Below, piece after piece: positions 1 through 12,180 of a stretch of DNA of 64,000 nt. The DNA comes from Topomyia yanbarensis (taxonomy: Eukaryota; Arthropoda; Insecta; Diptera; Culicidae), in the NCBI RefSeq assembly GCF_030247195.1, contig NC_080670.1:211532546-211596545 (forward strand), in the 5' to 3' direction. The position numbers were made by a program, and so were the translations under genes. Under the pieces are notes generated by a model that saw only the letters and a list, made by a program, of their open reading frames with translations, was not told the origin of the DNA and searched no databases. Each line of letters starts with the position of its first letter. The first letter of the stretch is position 1.

Positions 1-1001
1 AATCACAAAAAATACCGACAAAAGCCGTCGCTTTGAGAATTAGATTTCTGCGATGGATGTTTCCAGAAAATTCAACCCAAAAGGTAAATTATTATTTTGT
101 TGCGGCATATCATAGGAAATCCTAAAATTCTGATGGATGCTCAAATGAGTGGTCACTGAAAAAAAATTGAGAATTTAGCTTATCCAGCTTGAACCTATGG
201 GAAAATTGAAAATAAAATTTTTGCCAGTTAAATTTCTAACTAAAAAACCAATTTTTGATTTGAAGTCCCAAATAAAACCAAGCCTTTTGATGTCGGCGAT
301 TGCCACTTGTTTCTGTCAGTGTACCCCTCGAAAAAAAACTAAATTCTCGCCCATTATACCGAAGATGCTGTTCGTCTCTCTTACTAGAATATTGTTTCTT
401 TGGAAGCTATATAAAAAACCCAGAATCAAGAAATGCAAATTTAATAAGACCAAAAAAACCGAAGCAGAAAACATAATGAAAAGGGGTTAGCCAACAGTTT
501 TGCTTTGCATCCATTCTTAGCATGGCTATATCGATGGGACCTGGGACTCGGTCTCCCCGAAAGAAAAGAAAAAAATGATTTCTGCACAAACGTAAAGGCA
601 ACCCAGACACACAATGGGTGCGAGGACGGGTGAAGAAGGCTTTTGAAATTTCAAGAATGGAGCTGCGAGCTGCGTTTTGAGGAATGTTCGTTATTTGGCC
701 CGGTCGAATGAACGAGCAGCCAGCAGCTGGTCCGGTTGGGACAGCGGAATCTATCCGACCAAGGCGGCGGGGAAATGAGCCCTCAAAACAAGACACGATG
801 GTTGAAGAAAAAAAAAACCTTTGACATTCCGTTCCCAGCGGATGTTTCGAATTTTGGGACAGTTTAAGATTAATAAGATCGATTTTAAGGGCCGTGGCTT
901 CCCACGGTTTCACCGCGCTATTCAGTAACTACTATCGATTAATTCGATCGGAGGTTTCTTTCAAATTCCCGAATATTCAAAAACAACTAGCTTATCATTG
1001 A
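1..1001. other. 3' flank of the HSDL2-like gene, no gene seen
   Basis: This stretch lies downstream of the dehydrogenase stop codon. I see no continuation of the gene: no sterol-carrier-protein-2 (SCP2) type exon is recognisable on the minus strand, and the open frames are short and compositionally random. A canonical AATAAA signal is not obvious just after the stop codon. Bases 780-900 are somewhat GC-richer but match nothing I know. Confidence 0.5.
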
Positions 1002-2074
1002 TTACAGTTTTGATCTCTGTACTTTATCTACAAAAATGCACATTCGAAGTATCTTTTCGTTGCCCGGAATGCAGGAATACTCTCCAAAATCGGTGACCCC
1101 TTCCTGCTTCAGCACGTCTTCGTCGATGAAGAAGTTCCCGGTACAGGAGCGTGGATCTCTCGATAAAATAGCGTAAGCTGCATCACCCATTACTTCCGGA
1201 TTTCGGGACACGAGCTCCGCTCCCTTACCGTACAGCATATCGACTGCGGCCGTATGGACGGAAGCGGCAGGCCACAACGTATTAGCAGCTATTCCATCCT
1301 TACGGAACTCATCGGCCATACCCAGTGCACACATGGACATCCCGAACTTTGCGATGGTGTAGGCGACATGCTTTCCGAACCATTCCGGAGTCATGGTCAA
1401 GGGCGGCGAAATGTTTAGGATATGAGCGTGATTGCTCTTCTTCAGATAAGGTAAGCATTCCTTGGAACTGATCGAAATCATAAACAAAAACAGTCTCATA
1501 CAATTTCAATACAGTAAAATACTCACACCAAAAACGTTCCCCTGGCGTTGATACCGTTCATCAAATCATACCGCTTCATCTCCGTCTGCTCCGTCCCCGT
1601 CAGCGAGATGGCACTCGCATTGTTTACCACAATATCGATTCCACCGAATTTTGCGACCGCTGCCTGTACAGCCGCACGCACAGCCGCTTCATCCCTCACG
1701 TCAACGATGCAGGCGAGTGCCCTACCACCGACAGCCTCCACTGTGAATCATAGCAGGCCATTGAACATCGTTCGGGGAGCGCTACATGAGTAAACAAAAT
1801 AAAAAAACGAAAAACAAAATCAACTCACCTTCAGCAGCCGCCGTGTAGATCGTCCCCGGTAGCTTCGGGTGCGGATCGGCCGTTTTCGCCGCAATTACCA
1901 CGTTCGCCCCATCACGGGCCGCCTTCAGTGCGATCGCTTTGCCGATGCCTCGCGAAGCTCCGGTGATGAAAAGTGTGCGGCCGGCTAGTTTGCTGTTGAA
2001 ATTTAGATACAGGTTTTACGGATTTTGACATCGCAAATCGGTACGATTATTTACCCAGTATTTTTGATTCCCAT
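1002..2074 (-). CDS. HSDL2-like short-chain dehydrogenase/reductase, four exons, no SCP2 domain
   Basis: Exons on the minus strand are 2074-2055, 1992-1829, 1740-1527 and 1467-1002. Every intron is GT-AG and the split codons join in frame (GG|C Gly7, G|TG Val62, GT|T Val133), giving 287 residues plus stop. The protein has a classical Rossmann fold. The cofactor motif TGASRGIG is at residues 17-24, NNAS at 101-104, an active-site Ser at about 153 in NISPP, and the catalytic pair YTIAK at 169-173. The sequence follows hydroxysteroid dehydrogenase-like protein 2 (HSDL2) closely, including PHPKLPGTIYTAA, IPYLKKS-like and GNFFIDED blocks. HSDL2 family members are peroxisomal or mitochondrial oxidoreductases linked to lipid metabolism, with a C-terminal SCP2 domain (about 410-420 residues in total). 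Here the frame stops right after the dehydrogenase domain, so the protein is either an SCP2-less paralogue or a truncated gene. Start chosen: the first ATG, at 2074, which yields a short N-terminus ahead of the conserved GKLAGRTLFITGAS block. Confidence 0.9.
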
Positions 2075-4440
2075 TGCGTACTTTAGTATGTGCAACTCTT
2101 GAATAAATCTTCTTGAAATACTGCTGCGTATATCAGCACCGCCACTTATCTGGGACTTGGAGGAGAGATAAAGTTACGCTCAGTCATTGTTTGCTTGGAA
2201 GTTTGCGGGAGAGCATCTCAGCGTGCTGGTGGTGTGAGGGCAACTTTATGCGCCTCTCTAGAGCGGATAGACAGAGCTGCCAGATTTCGGGAGTGATAGG
2301 ATGACTGCGATCAATTATGAGATATTATTGCATGTTTTACACTTCACATACTTACTACTGTGTTGACTCACTGAGAACGACCCTCCAGTAATAATTGACT
2401 TATCTGGCAAATAATGATATTCTTTCAAATTCAATTTCATTTTTTATATTCATAAACAAAAGTTCACTTTAACTCACCTGTCACTTATACCACTTTCACT
2501 TCAGTCGAATGACCTAGGATCTATGTTGCAGTTAGTATAATAATGTTGATGACCGTGTTAGGGAAACCTGCCTAAATATTCACTTATTTGCCACTATCAT
2601 TTACATAAATGTTTACCATATAGTTTTATTGATTATATGTTAAATTAACAAAAACTCTTCGCGATTCGGTTAGGATACTTTTAAACATTAAACTTGTAGT
2701 TATCAAAAACATCTGTGGAAATTAGCGGATATCTTCTGATAAATTCGTTGATTCTGAAATTTCAACAGACAAGACATTTCATTTCTGTGCCAAACTTTCA
2801 GAATTACTGCATCTACGTAAACCCGTTTCTGAGATGAATTTATGAATACATTTTTTATATGAAATATACATTCTTAAAATCTATCCTCGGTTAGATATTA
2901 TCCATTGATATCATTCAGCTTCGCAAATCCGTTATCGGTGCTCCTCTGTGACTTACTCCAGTTTCCATCTACCGACCGGAGAGATCCAATGATTTATGAT
3001 CTCGAACCATATTTTTCTCCAGAAATCAATATCAGCCCGATTCGATCTACCACGTCGAAGGCCTCCCCCCCTCCCCTCCGCTTCGGAACGAAGCAAAGGA
3101 GCAGCACCCAATCGATCGTTCCGTTCCGATAAAAGATTAATTATCGAACCCCGACTTAATTAATGTCGGGGACTGTGTCTCACATACACACACACTCACA
3201 CCGGGTAGCACCTAACCTCGTCCATGTTTTCCGGCTATCGATCGATCTCGTATGTATATATCTCGTTCAAAGGATCAACGCGTTCTGTGCCTTTCCTGTC
3301 ATGCCACCATGGGGCAATCGGGTTTGTAATCGAAACGTGCAACCTCATCATCATGTTAGAGAAAAACAGAAACACGAGGAGGTTGGTGGAAAAGTTCCCA
3401 CGTAATTATGCAAATCAGACGAATATAAGGCGCAGGGATCTTACTGCGTCGTGACTCAGGTGACCAGCTGTGCTCCTCGAGGGGGTGACGAAAACGGTGA
3501 ATGCGAAGAGCAGAGGAACAACAGACATGACCAAGGTAATTGTTTTTTTTTTACCTCATCATCCAGACGGGATGGAGAAGCGATGGGATGGGGTGTTTTG
3601 GTACTGCGGGAATAATTGCACCTCGAGGTGGTCAGTGGTAGGAGGTTTCATAAAGCAACGAGAAGCTGAGCTGTTTCCTGTTGGTCTGAGGATTTGTTTT
3701 TGTTTAGAGAATTGGGTTTGAATTTATTCGGTTCACGAAAGAGGATGCTATTACGGAGCTGTTTCTCCCTAGAGAGGGATTCGAACTAAGTCAAATTTAC
3801 TATCAATAGCACAAGCAAGGTTCGATTACGATCTGGTCTAATCGGCAAACCTGTTTTTTTTTAATTTAGTGTCTACCTGATGACCAAGACGGGCTACTAA
3901 TGAGATGGATTTGAAACACGAAGCCCGACTTATTACTGTAACTATGTTTTAAAGGAAAATTTGAAGTTATTTGCAATGTTGCGGTTTAGAAATAGTCCTA
4001 CATTAGTCTAGTACCCACTTAAAAGATATGATTTTTTTTTTGATTTTTTTAACGAAGACTTATGCTTGGTCAAGATATTCAGAGGGTGGCTTATTTCCAC
4101 ATCAATGTAGCAGCAGTTGTATCAAGGACAGGGGAGAGAAGGCGTATCCAGGACAGGGGAGAGAAGTCGTATGGTGACAGGGAAAGAAGAGCAAAACTTG
4201 CAATTTCGCTCAAACGGGAGGTTAACGAAACAAACTTGCGCCTCAGTCTAGTAAGTCGTCGAGTATCGGATTGGCGGATGGTATGCTTTCGGACCCGCGG
4301 GGAATCCTTCAAAAGTCATCGGACCTCGAGTCGCGCTCGCTTCAGTTTCCTTCTATGCAGGCGTTGTGGTAAGGGCGACGGCGGTTACATAGTGGTACCC
4401 TGGCGCTGATCGGTTCCACAAGGCAGGAGGAAACTTCAAA
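2075..4440. other. Upstream flank of the dehydrogenase gene, no gene seen
   Basis: The first few hundred bases probably hold the promoter and 5' UTR of the minus-strand dehydrogenase gene, but I cannot place a start site. Bases 2900-3700 are GC-richer and contain a run of CA dinucleotides near 3180-3200. A small duplication of AGGACAGGGGAGAGAA lies at about 4124-4168. No protein family is recognisable on either strand. Confidence 0.4.
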
Positions 4441-4469
4441 AAACGAGAAATAAAAGAGAGGGGCTGAAT

Positions 4470-4667
4470 TGGGATATTTACCGTTTTTATGAAAGTATAA
4501 ATAAGGGACGTATAGAGGAAATCACGATTTGCCAGCAAATCTCGGACTGGGACATTGGGTGGTCTACCTCGGGCCCGAAGGGAATCCTTTAACTGAGACC
4601 TGGCGTCCAAATACCCGGCGCACACCCAGACAGCGTGCTCGATGTCGTGATAGCCCTCGTCACAAGA
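4470..4667 (-). pseudogene. Non-LTR retrotransposon ORF2 C-terminal fragment
   Basis: On the minus strand the frame reads a Cys/His block (CDEGYHDIEHAVWVC) followed by R-x2-L and VPVRDLLANRD, then a short hydrophobic tail. This is the typical C-terminal zinc-knuckle region of R1/Jockey-group LINE reverse transcriptases (C-x-H-x-C with an HxVW motif and a following VPVRD motif). Similarity begins abruptly at about 4667, where unrelated AT-rich sequence starts, so the copy is 5'-truncated as LINE copies usually are. The bases below 4470, towards 4000, may be its 3' UTR. Clade assignment is uncertain. Confidence 0.7.
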
Positions 4668-5379
4668 TATGAATTATTGAGATAGGATAGATAATTACAA
4701 TTTTTAGATCGCACATTTTTCGTAACAGGCATTTTACCCCCTGTATGAAGTGTGTTTATGTAAACCGTGAGCTCCGCCAACCAACTGATACTCGGTGGTA
4801 AATACACTGACAATTATAGGACCAAACTACATTTTAAATGGTTGAATATTAACTTGTAGAAATATTTGGTTTCGATAGTGAAGGAAGATAAAAACTAGCA
4901 TTTATGTATCAAAAAATTGCTCAAATTTGCATTTCAATAATGTCTCCAAAACATTTTAGAATACATCATGTTTTTGATTCATGTACAATACACTACGCTC
5001 TATCTGAATTATGTTAACTTTTGAATCGTTCGCAAAACTTTCCGTTCGAAAGCACTCCTCACTCACAGTGTTGCGTAATTTACGAATGGTCCAATTTGAA
5101 CCACGTGTATGTAAGAAAGTTGAAGTTCGAAATGCACAATGAGACAGTTTTTTCAATAACTAGACTATACACTGAGGCACCTTAAACTTTAATAACATAT
5201 CACATAGAGCAAAGTTCCGTAACCCCCAGCTTCAAGTGATTCGACTGAACCACTAAAAAATTACGTCCATTACGGGAGAACAAAATCGCGATTGAATTTT
5301 GGCAGACCCGTCTTTGATCTACAGTGCGCGAGATAGAACAGTTGATGAAGGTGAAAATGGGACTTGTTCTTGCAGAAAT

Positions 5380-5740
5380 TTCATGCATACAGCTACATCA
5401 CACGAGACAAGTACAACTAATAACATTTAACATTTTAACCGAAACAGATAGCTTCGTAGCGAAGAATAGCATGCAAAATGACATCAATTATGAAAATGTC
5501 AAAACCAAGATCTTCATGTATATGAACCTTGATCTAACGGAAATTCGCCTACATGATTTGGCACCTCGTACGAGCACGGATCATATTAGAAGATTCATGT
5601 CGAAGTATGGAGAAATGGAATCCGTCTCTCGAGCGACAATTGGAGAAACTTTTATCCTGACTACATACAAGGAACCTTGGGGCGGCCGAGCAATTTTTTT
5701 TGTCGAGTGGGTAGTAATATTCGGAGATTTCTACCCGTAG
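5380..5740 (+). pseudogene. LINE ORF1 (gag-like) remnant
   Basis: A plus-strand frame contains EIRLHDLAPRTSTDHIRRFMSKYGEMESV, shown here only as a short RRM-like block: EIRLHDLAPRTS followed by a YGEMESV turn. I recognise this pattern from the first ORF of mosquito non-LTR elements, which bind element RNA. The frame degenerates after the Ser-Val block, where the next expected residues (an NFFPG-like motif) are only seen with frameshifts. No zinc knuckles remain. The MITE at 5770 follows immediately. Confidence 0.45.
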
Positions 5741-5769
5741 CGACAAAAGTTCAGACATGGCTTAGGGTA

Positions 5770-6283
5770 AGGTGGGACAAATCCGATGGTTTTGGCTGTA
5801 AAATGCTAATTTTACAACGGATCAAGTCGTTGTATACACCATATTAAAGGTTAAACTGCTGCGCAACTTTCTGTGCATAGCATTTTATTCATGCCGCGGA
5901 AAAATTTTGAGATACAAACGTTTTACGAAAAAGTTCATTTTTGTTGTTTTTAAATATGGTGATGTAAACCCGACCCCTATGTTTTTGGTTGATTTAGTAG
6001 AGATATTACCCAAATTTAATGGTTTTACAATGGTAAATCAATGAATGTTATGTTATTGAATGATAACATGCAGAAAACGGAATTCGAATGTCAATCTTGG
6101 AATGTCAAAATCACGAGCAGTAGCACGTAAAGATATTTCCATTTGCGTCGCAGCAACTGCTCGACGAACACTATATTCATCACGTTCCTTTGCCTTTGTT
6201 TGTACGAACCAATTAAAATGCATTTTAATTTGATAAATAAAAAGTTTCATAGCAAAAAAAGTGGTCGGATTTGCCCCACCGGC
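5770..6283. mobile_element. MITE with GGTGGGRCAAATCCG terminal inverted repeats
   Basis: The left end reads GGTAAGGTGGGACAAATCCG and the right end, reverse-complemented, reads CCGGTGGGGCAAATCCG, giving an imperfect inverted repeat of about 18-20 bases. The interior (about 0.5 kb, AT-rich) carries no transposase. No clear target duplication is visible, so the exact ends are approximate. Confidence 0.5.
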
Positions 6284-6401
6284 TTTCATTTTGCGTTTTT
6301 CTGTTTTCGAGGGTTTCACTTAATACAACTGGCCCCTGGATAGTCTACTTCCGGACCAACCATTTAACATCATCGATATATGCGTGATCTGACTAAACAA
6401 C

Positions 6402-6600
6402 ACTTGGCCGTGTACAGAGGGGTGGGCGTAGCGTAGTTGGTGAATCGATTGCCTTGTACGCAGCGCACCTGGGTTCGAATCCCGACCCCGCACATAGGGT
6501 TAGAAAATTTTAATAAGAGATTTTTCTAACCTGAAGAGGCGAATGACCTTAAGGTTAAAACCTCTATAATCGAAATAAAATAACTTGGCCGCGTACGCAG
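6402..6600 (+). mobile_element. tRNA-derived SINE, full length with target duplication
   Basis: The element runs from 6420 to 6582. Its head has RNA polymerase III promoter boxes: an A-box region (GTAGCGTAGTTGG) and a B-box (GGTTCGAATCC), so it derives from a tRNA. A body with GAGGCGAATGACCTTAAGG and AAAACCTCTATAATCG follows, then an A-rich end. It is flanked by an imperfect 18-bp target duplication, ACTTGGCCGTGTACAGAG at 6402-6419 and ACTTGGCCGCGTACGCAG at 6583-6600 (15 of 18 matching), as expected for LINE-driven retroposition. The same family occurs at 43196-43268 and 60254-60420. Confidence 0.88.
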
Positions 6601-7618
6601 AAGAATCTTGTATACGTAGCCGCCCAGGAAGTAGAGGTTGATGGTGTAGTCTTCGCCAGGGGCCTTAATTGCGAAGTATGGGGTCGGCTGCTTCAAGAAT
6701 CGTTTGCGTCAGTCAGTGGTTTGCAAGCAATTGCGTTCAGCAAATATCGGGGAGTATAAGAAAAAAAAACAAATTTTCCCTCAGCCTCGCTTCGAGTCTT
6801 TCGCCGGAACCACTCTTTATTCTTTAGAACGGGGGTTGTTAACATATCCCGCATATAAATTATGCGGGAAAAAAGTGAAGGATTCTTACTTCACCAGATT
6901 AGCACTGTACTCAATCTCGTTACAATTAGTGTGCCTACTGACTGAAAGTGCTAAACGTCCGTTATATCAGAAACAATCGAATCAAAACAAGAAATTACTC
7001 CGGTGGCTGCGACACTGCGATGAAAGGTCCGACGAAACGAATGCTCGATGCGCATTACCGTAGACGGTCTCCCACTCCGTGGTGGGCTCAGATTACTCCG
7101 AATTGTACGCAAAAATGTCCTGTAAGGAGCTTTTGAACGTTAAATCGCCCGAATTTTTCGAAATAAACGCGACGTTAGAAACGCAAATCAAAAATTTTAT
7201 GGCAGCTGAAAACGTGGTTATTGGCACCCGTTCGTCGACGGATTAACTAGCGAGAGAAACAATGTTTCGTCTAGTGACTTACGTATTAGATTCAACCTTT
7301 GATCGGAATACACAGAACCAAGAATTCGTTTTCGGCGGCAGCAGCAATCCATGTAGATCCACATTCTTACAAGAGACGTTTCGCGATGAAATTACATTGC
7401 ACATAAACGTAATGATTGTCCTTTAAACACGCAAATTTATCTGACAGCAAAGATGCTTGCGCTAAGTATTGTAAGGTACATATCACCGTAGCATTTGACA
7501 GATGATGATAGCTATGCATCGATTCTATGCTAAATATTATGACAGTAGTGGTGAGGGCAATGAAGGGACATTCTCCACATAAAACTGATGGTTTCATATC
7601 TACCTCTCAACGACCATA
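6601..7618. other. Possible LTR-element debris with a hairpin TATA region
   Basis: A small inverted repeat, CCCGCATA-taaat-TATGCGGG, lies at 6848-6868 and contains a TATAAA core. From about 7070 to 7234 a plus-strand frame (SDYSELYAKMSCKELLNVK and onwards) is open and looks protein-like, but I cannot assign it. An LTR followed by gag remnants is one reading. It is not supported by a second LTR in the window. Confidence 0.25.
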
Positions 7619-7712
7619 CCCAGATTCTTCACCTTCGCTTAACTTTTAAACCAGGTTCACTAGTACGCATAAACCTGGCTTAAGCGTTAAGCGAGGGTCA
7701 AGAAATCGGCCC
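7619..7712. mobile_element. Small palindromic MITE
   Basis: The sequence folds back on itself: the left arm, with CACCTTCGCTTAAC and ACCAGGTT, pairs with the right arm, with AACCTGG and GTTAAGCGAGGGTC. Outer ends CAGATTCTTCACC and GGGTCAAGAAATCGG are also roughly complementary. The whole unit is about 95 bp with a short loop. It has no coding capacity. Confidence 0.6.
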
Positions 7713-8418
7713 TAAAGGAGCTAAATTGAACTAAACCCTTCCATTGATGCAATTGGTGCACAAACCAACTTAAAGATAAGCAAAATGTAGAACTTCTGTA
7801 CCACCGGGACATCAGCCCCGACCAATGCGAACGTACACATAAATTACGTGTCATTTTTTTGAAATTAATGTCTACATAGCGGCCCAGTCAGCTGTTAGGT
7901 ACTGACGATGAGAATCCGAAACACAAAACATCAGACTTACCCGTAGAAAGTTCGGTATCCAACCTACTGCCGAGGCAAAAAACTCAGATTAAAAACCGAC
8001 TCCTCAAAAAAAGATATCCCCTTCGGAATGACACCGTATTCCAAGACATCCGGCATCAAAAGTATGAATTCAACCCCGAATGAGTCGATGAAGAATGTTT
8101 TCAATATTTTTATTCAAAAACGGGACTAATTTTGTGAAAATGACTCCTACAACATTTTTGTCGGATTTGTCATTCTTAGACTATAGCCTTTTAAAAAAAA
8201 AAAATGGTAAAAAAATTGACCCTTTTTAAATAGATAGTCTAGATCATTTTTGAAACAAAAAAGTATGCAAAGTGGCTTTTTGTGGCAAAGTTCTCATATA
8301 CAGAAAGTTTCATTAAAATCTGAGAGGGTGCTGCCAACATTTGTTCGAGTTGGCGCGAAATTCGTCAGTGACATGATTATTGATGATGGTTGTTAGTGTT
8401 TTGTGGTAACCAAAAACA

Positions 8419-8870
8419 ACCATCTTGGTTTTCAAACTGGCGTCAATAATCAATTTCCTTCTGCTGGCTATCCTCTTTCAAATGACACCTGCATTAATAA
8501 TAGTTTTCAGTTTCTTTGGAATCGGAAGCCGCCATCTTGGCTATAAAATGACGTCAATCATCAATTTTCGGCTTCTGCTGATGATGGTACCATTATTGAT
8601 GGTAGTTTCACTGTTTCTTGATTTTCTAAAAGGCGTTTAAAATCAATTTTTGTCATCTACTGACAACCCCTTTTTAAATACCACCCATATTGATTTATTG
8701 TTCCTTTGGAACCGGAACCCGCCATCTTGGGCTTCAAAATGGCGTCAATCACTACTTTCCGACTTTTACTATCCACCCGCTATACAATGAAACAATTATT
8801 GATGCTGGTTTGTACTGTTTTGTGGTAAGCGAAAACTACCTACTTGACGTCTAATGTCCTCATTTAATTC
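8419..8870. repeat. Degenerate tandem repeat, CCATCTTGG/TGGCGTCAAT unit
   Basis: A block with CATCTTGG, then a TTCAAAATGGCGTCAATCA-like stretch, then TTTCCGNCTTCTGCT recurs at about 8421, 8533 and 8723. Spacing is irregular (112 and 190 bases), so the array has decayed or is interrupted. Short open frames here are by-products of the repeat. Confidence 0.55.
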
Positions 8871-11551
8871 CATCCGGAACCCGTGCTGAATGCCCATAGA
8901 TTGAAAAATAGTCACTTAAAAAAAACAATTTCTTAAATTTATCAGTTGTTTCGTCCGTCATCTCACTGGCATGCCTGACGAAAAAATCCGTACACCATTC
9001 TGTAACGAAGCGCAATTGTTCACCAAGGTCTGACACACAGTATCCATGATGTACGGATTTTTTCGAAAGAGTTGGGCTGCTTATGCATGCCGGATATACC
9101 GCACGGGAATTCGAATTGATTCTGGAACCGATTTACATAATTGAACGCTAGGTACACAGAAACTGGACTAAATTCCAGATCTTTGAAAGCCATTCAAATC
9201 GATCAAAAATTCACGAAATGAGAGCTAAACTAATATAAAATGTTTAGAAAAAAATTGAACTACAAAGGTTAAAACAATCAAATTTGTCTCGTATCCCATT
9301 TCGATGAGTTTGCTATTTGCTGCTCGTTCCAATCCACCAGAGAGCATGTTTGACTCAAACAACAACAGATCGCATCCCCGCCGCGGGCTAGGGAAAAACG
9401 ACATCATCATGATCCGAAAGACATAACAACAATAACAAAAAAAAACCTTAAATATAGAAATAATAAATGCATTCCGAAAATATCACAACTATGCGACCCC
9501 ATGCCTTCAACCCATCATATATGATTCTGACATTCCACGCACTTCCCGGTTTTTGTTTCTCCGACGGGGCCCGGAATGCCTGGAGTTATATTATATGTTG
9601 TAGGTTATTTTTTTCTCTGTTGAATTTTGAATTTCATTTTCGGTTATTGAAACCTCATGAGGAGGATGCGCGTACAGGGCCAGGCAGTACATCACCGTTC
9701 CGACCGAGCGTGGCTCCGACCGGTCGGGTCCCCAAAATTGGCGCGGAATTATGAAGCATCGGAATGCGGGAGTTTTCATTTTAAAATATCTCACCATCGT
9801 TGATCTCCTGCAGCGGATGGCGGACGGTGCTGCAACTCAACTAACCGAAGAGAGAGAGAGAGAGTGCGTGAGATGTGATTGGTGCTTATCGAGGTAGGCG
9901 CTGGCTTATCACTTCACAACCCCTCACTGGGAAAATGAATAGAGCAAATTCCTGACCTGTGTAAAACAACAATTCTTTCCGGACAGTTGGAATAATATTT
10001 TCATCAAAAATTAAATGACTGGCGCCTGTGGGAAGTGGTGATGGGCCGAGAGGGGGAAGAAGCTGTGTCACCGCGTAGTGCAGCTTCATCTGTGCTTCCA
10101 TTTGCATACACACAGGCACTCGGAATAAACACAGAGATAGCGCATAAAACAGCGGAATTTAAACAAAATTGTTAATTAACATGTTGGAACCGAAATGCAG
10201 CAGTAATATATTACATTCATTCCGAGCGTGATATATGATGCTCCGGTATGCTTTCGGGGTTTTTCGGTCGGTTGGTTGTACAATATTTTCTGCACAATCT
10301 ACCTATCCGTATCTAGCTGGGTACGTGTGTGCGGATTGCAGAGAGGTGCATCGCGTACTGCACCGGTCACTGGTCATACCACAAAGTGGGAAGGGGGCAT
10401 GACCATTTCGCAAAGGTCTCCCGAAATGAGTTTGTTTCTGGACATCGGGACGCCTACGTATCAACGAATCAGAACTTGCAAAACCTACGCGTGGTTTTGC
10501 TTTGATATCTAAATTTACTAATGTGGAAATTATTGTAAAACTCTAACCTCTTTCAAGACTTGCAAACAGTAAAAATAGGTCGGCGTATTTCAACCAAGTT
10601 ACTACTGAAGAAAAAGTTCTCGTGGTATACCACCTTGACACCGCAACTAGCATGTCTACCCGCTTTTGCTCCACATCCCCCCATCATTCCAATATCGTTA
10701 CGAATTCCACAGAACTCATAATGCCGCCTAGGCGCTTTGGTCCCGCGCAAACAAAGCCAACCCAACGCAATTGAACCCGATTCCAGAAGAAGGCTCACTA
10801 CACTCATAGAGCACACACAGACACACGTGAATTAACATAAATATTTATGCAAATTTGAATTTTTTCTTCAACAACCCCTTCTAAGCGCTGCTGTTGGTTC
10901 TGCTACTGGAGACAGTCGCGTCCAACTGTAGGTGCTTGTGGTAGGCTTGACCGACCGACCGCCAGTCGATGTGGTGCCCGATGCCTATTGAGTGCAGCTG
11001 TGCCGACACAAATGTTCTGGTAGAGTAGAGGAATAGGAGGGACATGGGGTGTTTCGTTACGTCAACGTTACAAATTACATATCTTAAGCGAATTGCTACC
11101 GAACTGAAACGCTAATGGGTTAAATTCATATTTAACTCAACGAGCCAAAAATTGTAGAAATCCAGCAAATGTCGAACAAACTGATAATGCAATAATTATT
11201 TTTGATTTTATGAAAAGCATTGGAGTTGTTTGGATGGTGGCATTGGTTCTGCGTCTGGTATGGAAAGCATGTAACGCAGAAGCTCCCATCCTTGATCATT
11301 TCAGACTATTAAAGAATGAACATTGTTTATACTAACACCAATTTATTAAACGCTGTAATTAATCGACGTAGCAATGTGATAAAATAATCTAAATAACTTA
11401 TTAAAACTACAATGCAATAATTATTTGCATTTTTTCGATGTTAGCGGTTTCAACCTTAGGGTTATTCAATTTTTTTATTTCTATTTCCCACGTGACCTAT
11501 GCCGCACTGAATATGTAGTATATGCCTTTTATTTGCTTTGCATTTTTTTGT
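8871..11551. other. Unassigned AT-rich region
   Basis: No gene is recognisable. An inverted pair built on CGAAAAAATCCGTACA lies at about 8979-9065, within a longer GCATGC-bounded palindrome (8971-9097). A short (GA)n run is at 9848-9864. Bases 9650-10120 and 10860-11010 are GC-richer. Small ORFs on both strands lack family features. Confidence 0.4.
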
Positions 11552-11970
11552 AGAATTCTTCTAAAGTTTCAATACTGGGGTCCCGTTTCAAACATTTCTG
11601 CTGAGATTTTTTCAGTTTTGAAGTAGAATACTTCTAACGTGGGGGTCCCGGCTGTGGCAGTCGCGTCAGATTTTGAACGTTAATAACTTCCATCATACTT
11701 AATAGAACGATTTGAGGTTTAAGGCACTTTTATCGAAAATATGTTCCGCAATGTAGTATTAAAATTTGGAGTATGTATAACATGCAATAATACCGAAAAT
11801 ACTGTGTTTTAAAAAATCTTTAAAAAACTACCGAAAATGGTGAAAATATTCAGCTCATCTCGGCCAGAGCCGTCAATATGGTGCACCAACCGAACACTTA
11901 AATGATGCAAAGTTTTCAATATAGGTCCGCTACAGATTAATTTCTATCAACATTCGTATTTGGTTGCTTG
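11552..11970 (+). repeat. Left long terminal inverted repeat of a 5.4-kb composite element
   Basis: This stretch is the diverged reverse complement of 16627-17000. Shared blocks include GGGGTCCCGTTTCAAA, CGTCAGATTTTGAACGTTAA, a long AT-rich middle and CGTATTTGGTTGCTTG. The match runs for roughly 0.4 kb and ends sharply at the inner side. A GTAGAAT block marks the outer edge. Divergence indicates an old insertion. Confidence 0.8.
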
Positions 11971-12147
11971 GCGCGAACGGATGGCTGTACAATACCGAGA
12001 AATATTTGTCATTATTAGGATTCATCACCGTGGATTAATTTGTGCAGCGTGTTAGAAAGCAGGAACAATTGGAACAAATTTAAACCTATCAGAAGATAGT
12101 CAAAATTGTGGCATTTGTATTATCAGCTTAAAGTGTATTCTACTTCA

Positions 12148-12180
12148 CTCCAGTTATGTCGCTGACATTACCCACCCATC
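12148..12180 (-). repeat. 33-bp hairpin module, copy 1
   Basis: On the minus strand the copy starts GATGGGTGGGTAATGTC, has a three-base loop AGC, and continues GACATAACTGGAG. GGTAATGTC and GACATAACC-type arms pair with a single mismatch. A GTAGAATAC block follows it. Confidence 0.75.

Noticed and set aside
407..913. 168-codon minus-strand ORF downstream of the dehydrogenase, as its missing SCP2 part
   Set aside because: The translation has no SCP2 features and is not linked by splice signals to the dehydrogenase frame.
1309..1509. 66-codon ORF on the minus strand over the dehydrogenase
   Set aside because: It is a frame shadow across an intron and the last exon.
6840..7240. LTR and gag of a Ty3 or BEL element
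   Set aside because: Only one possible LTR and a 55-codon protein-like frame are present, too little for a firm call. Kept as a low-confidence note.
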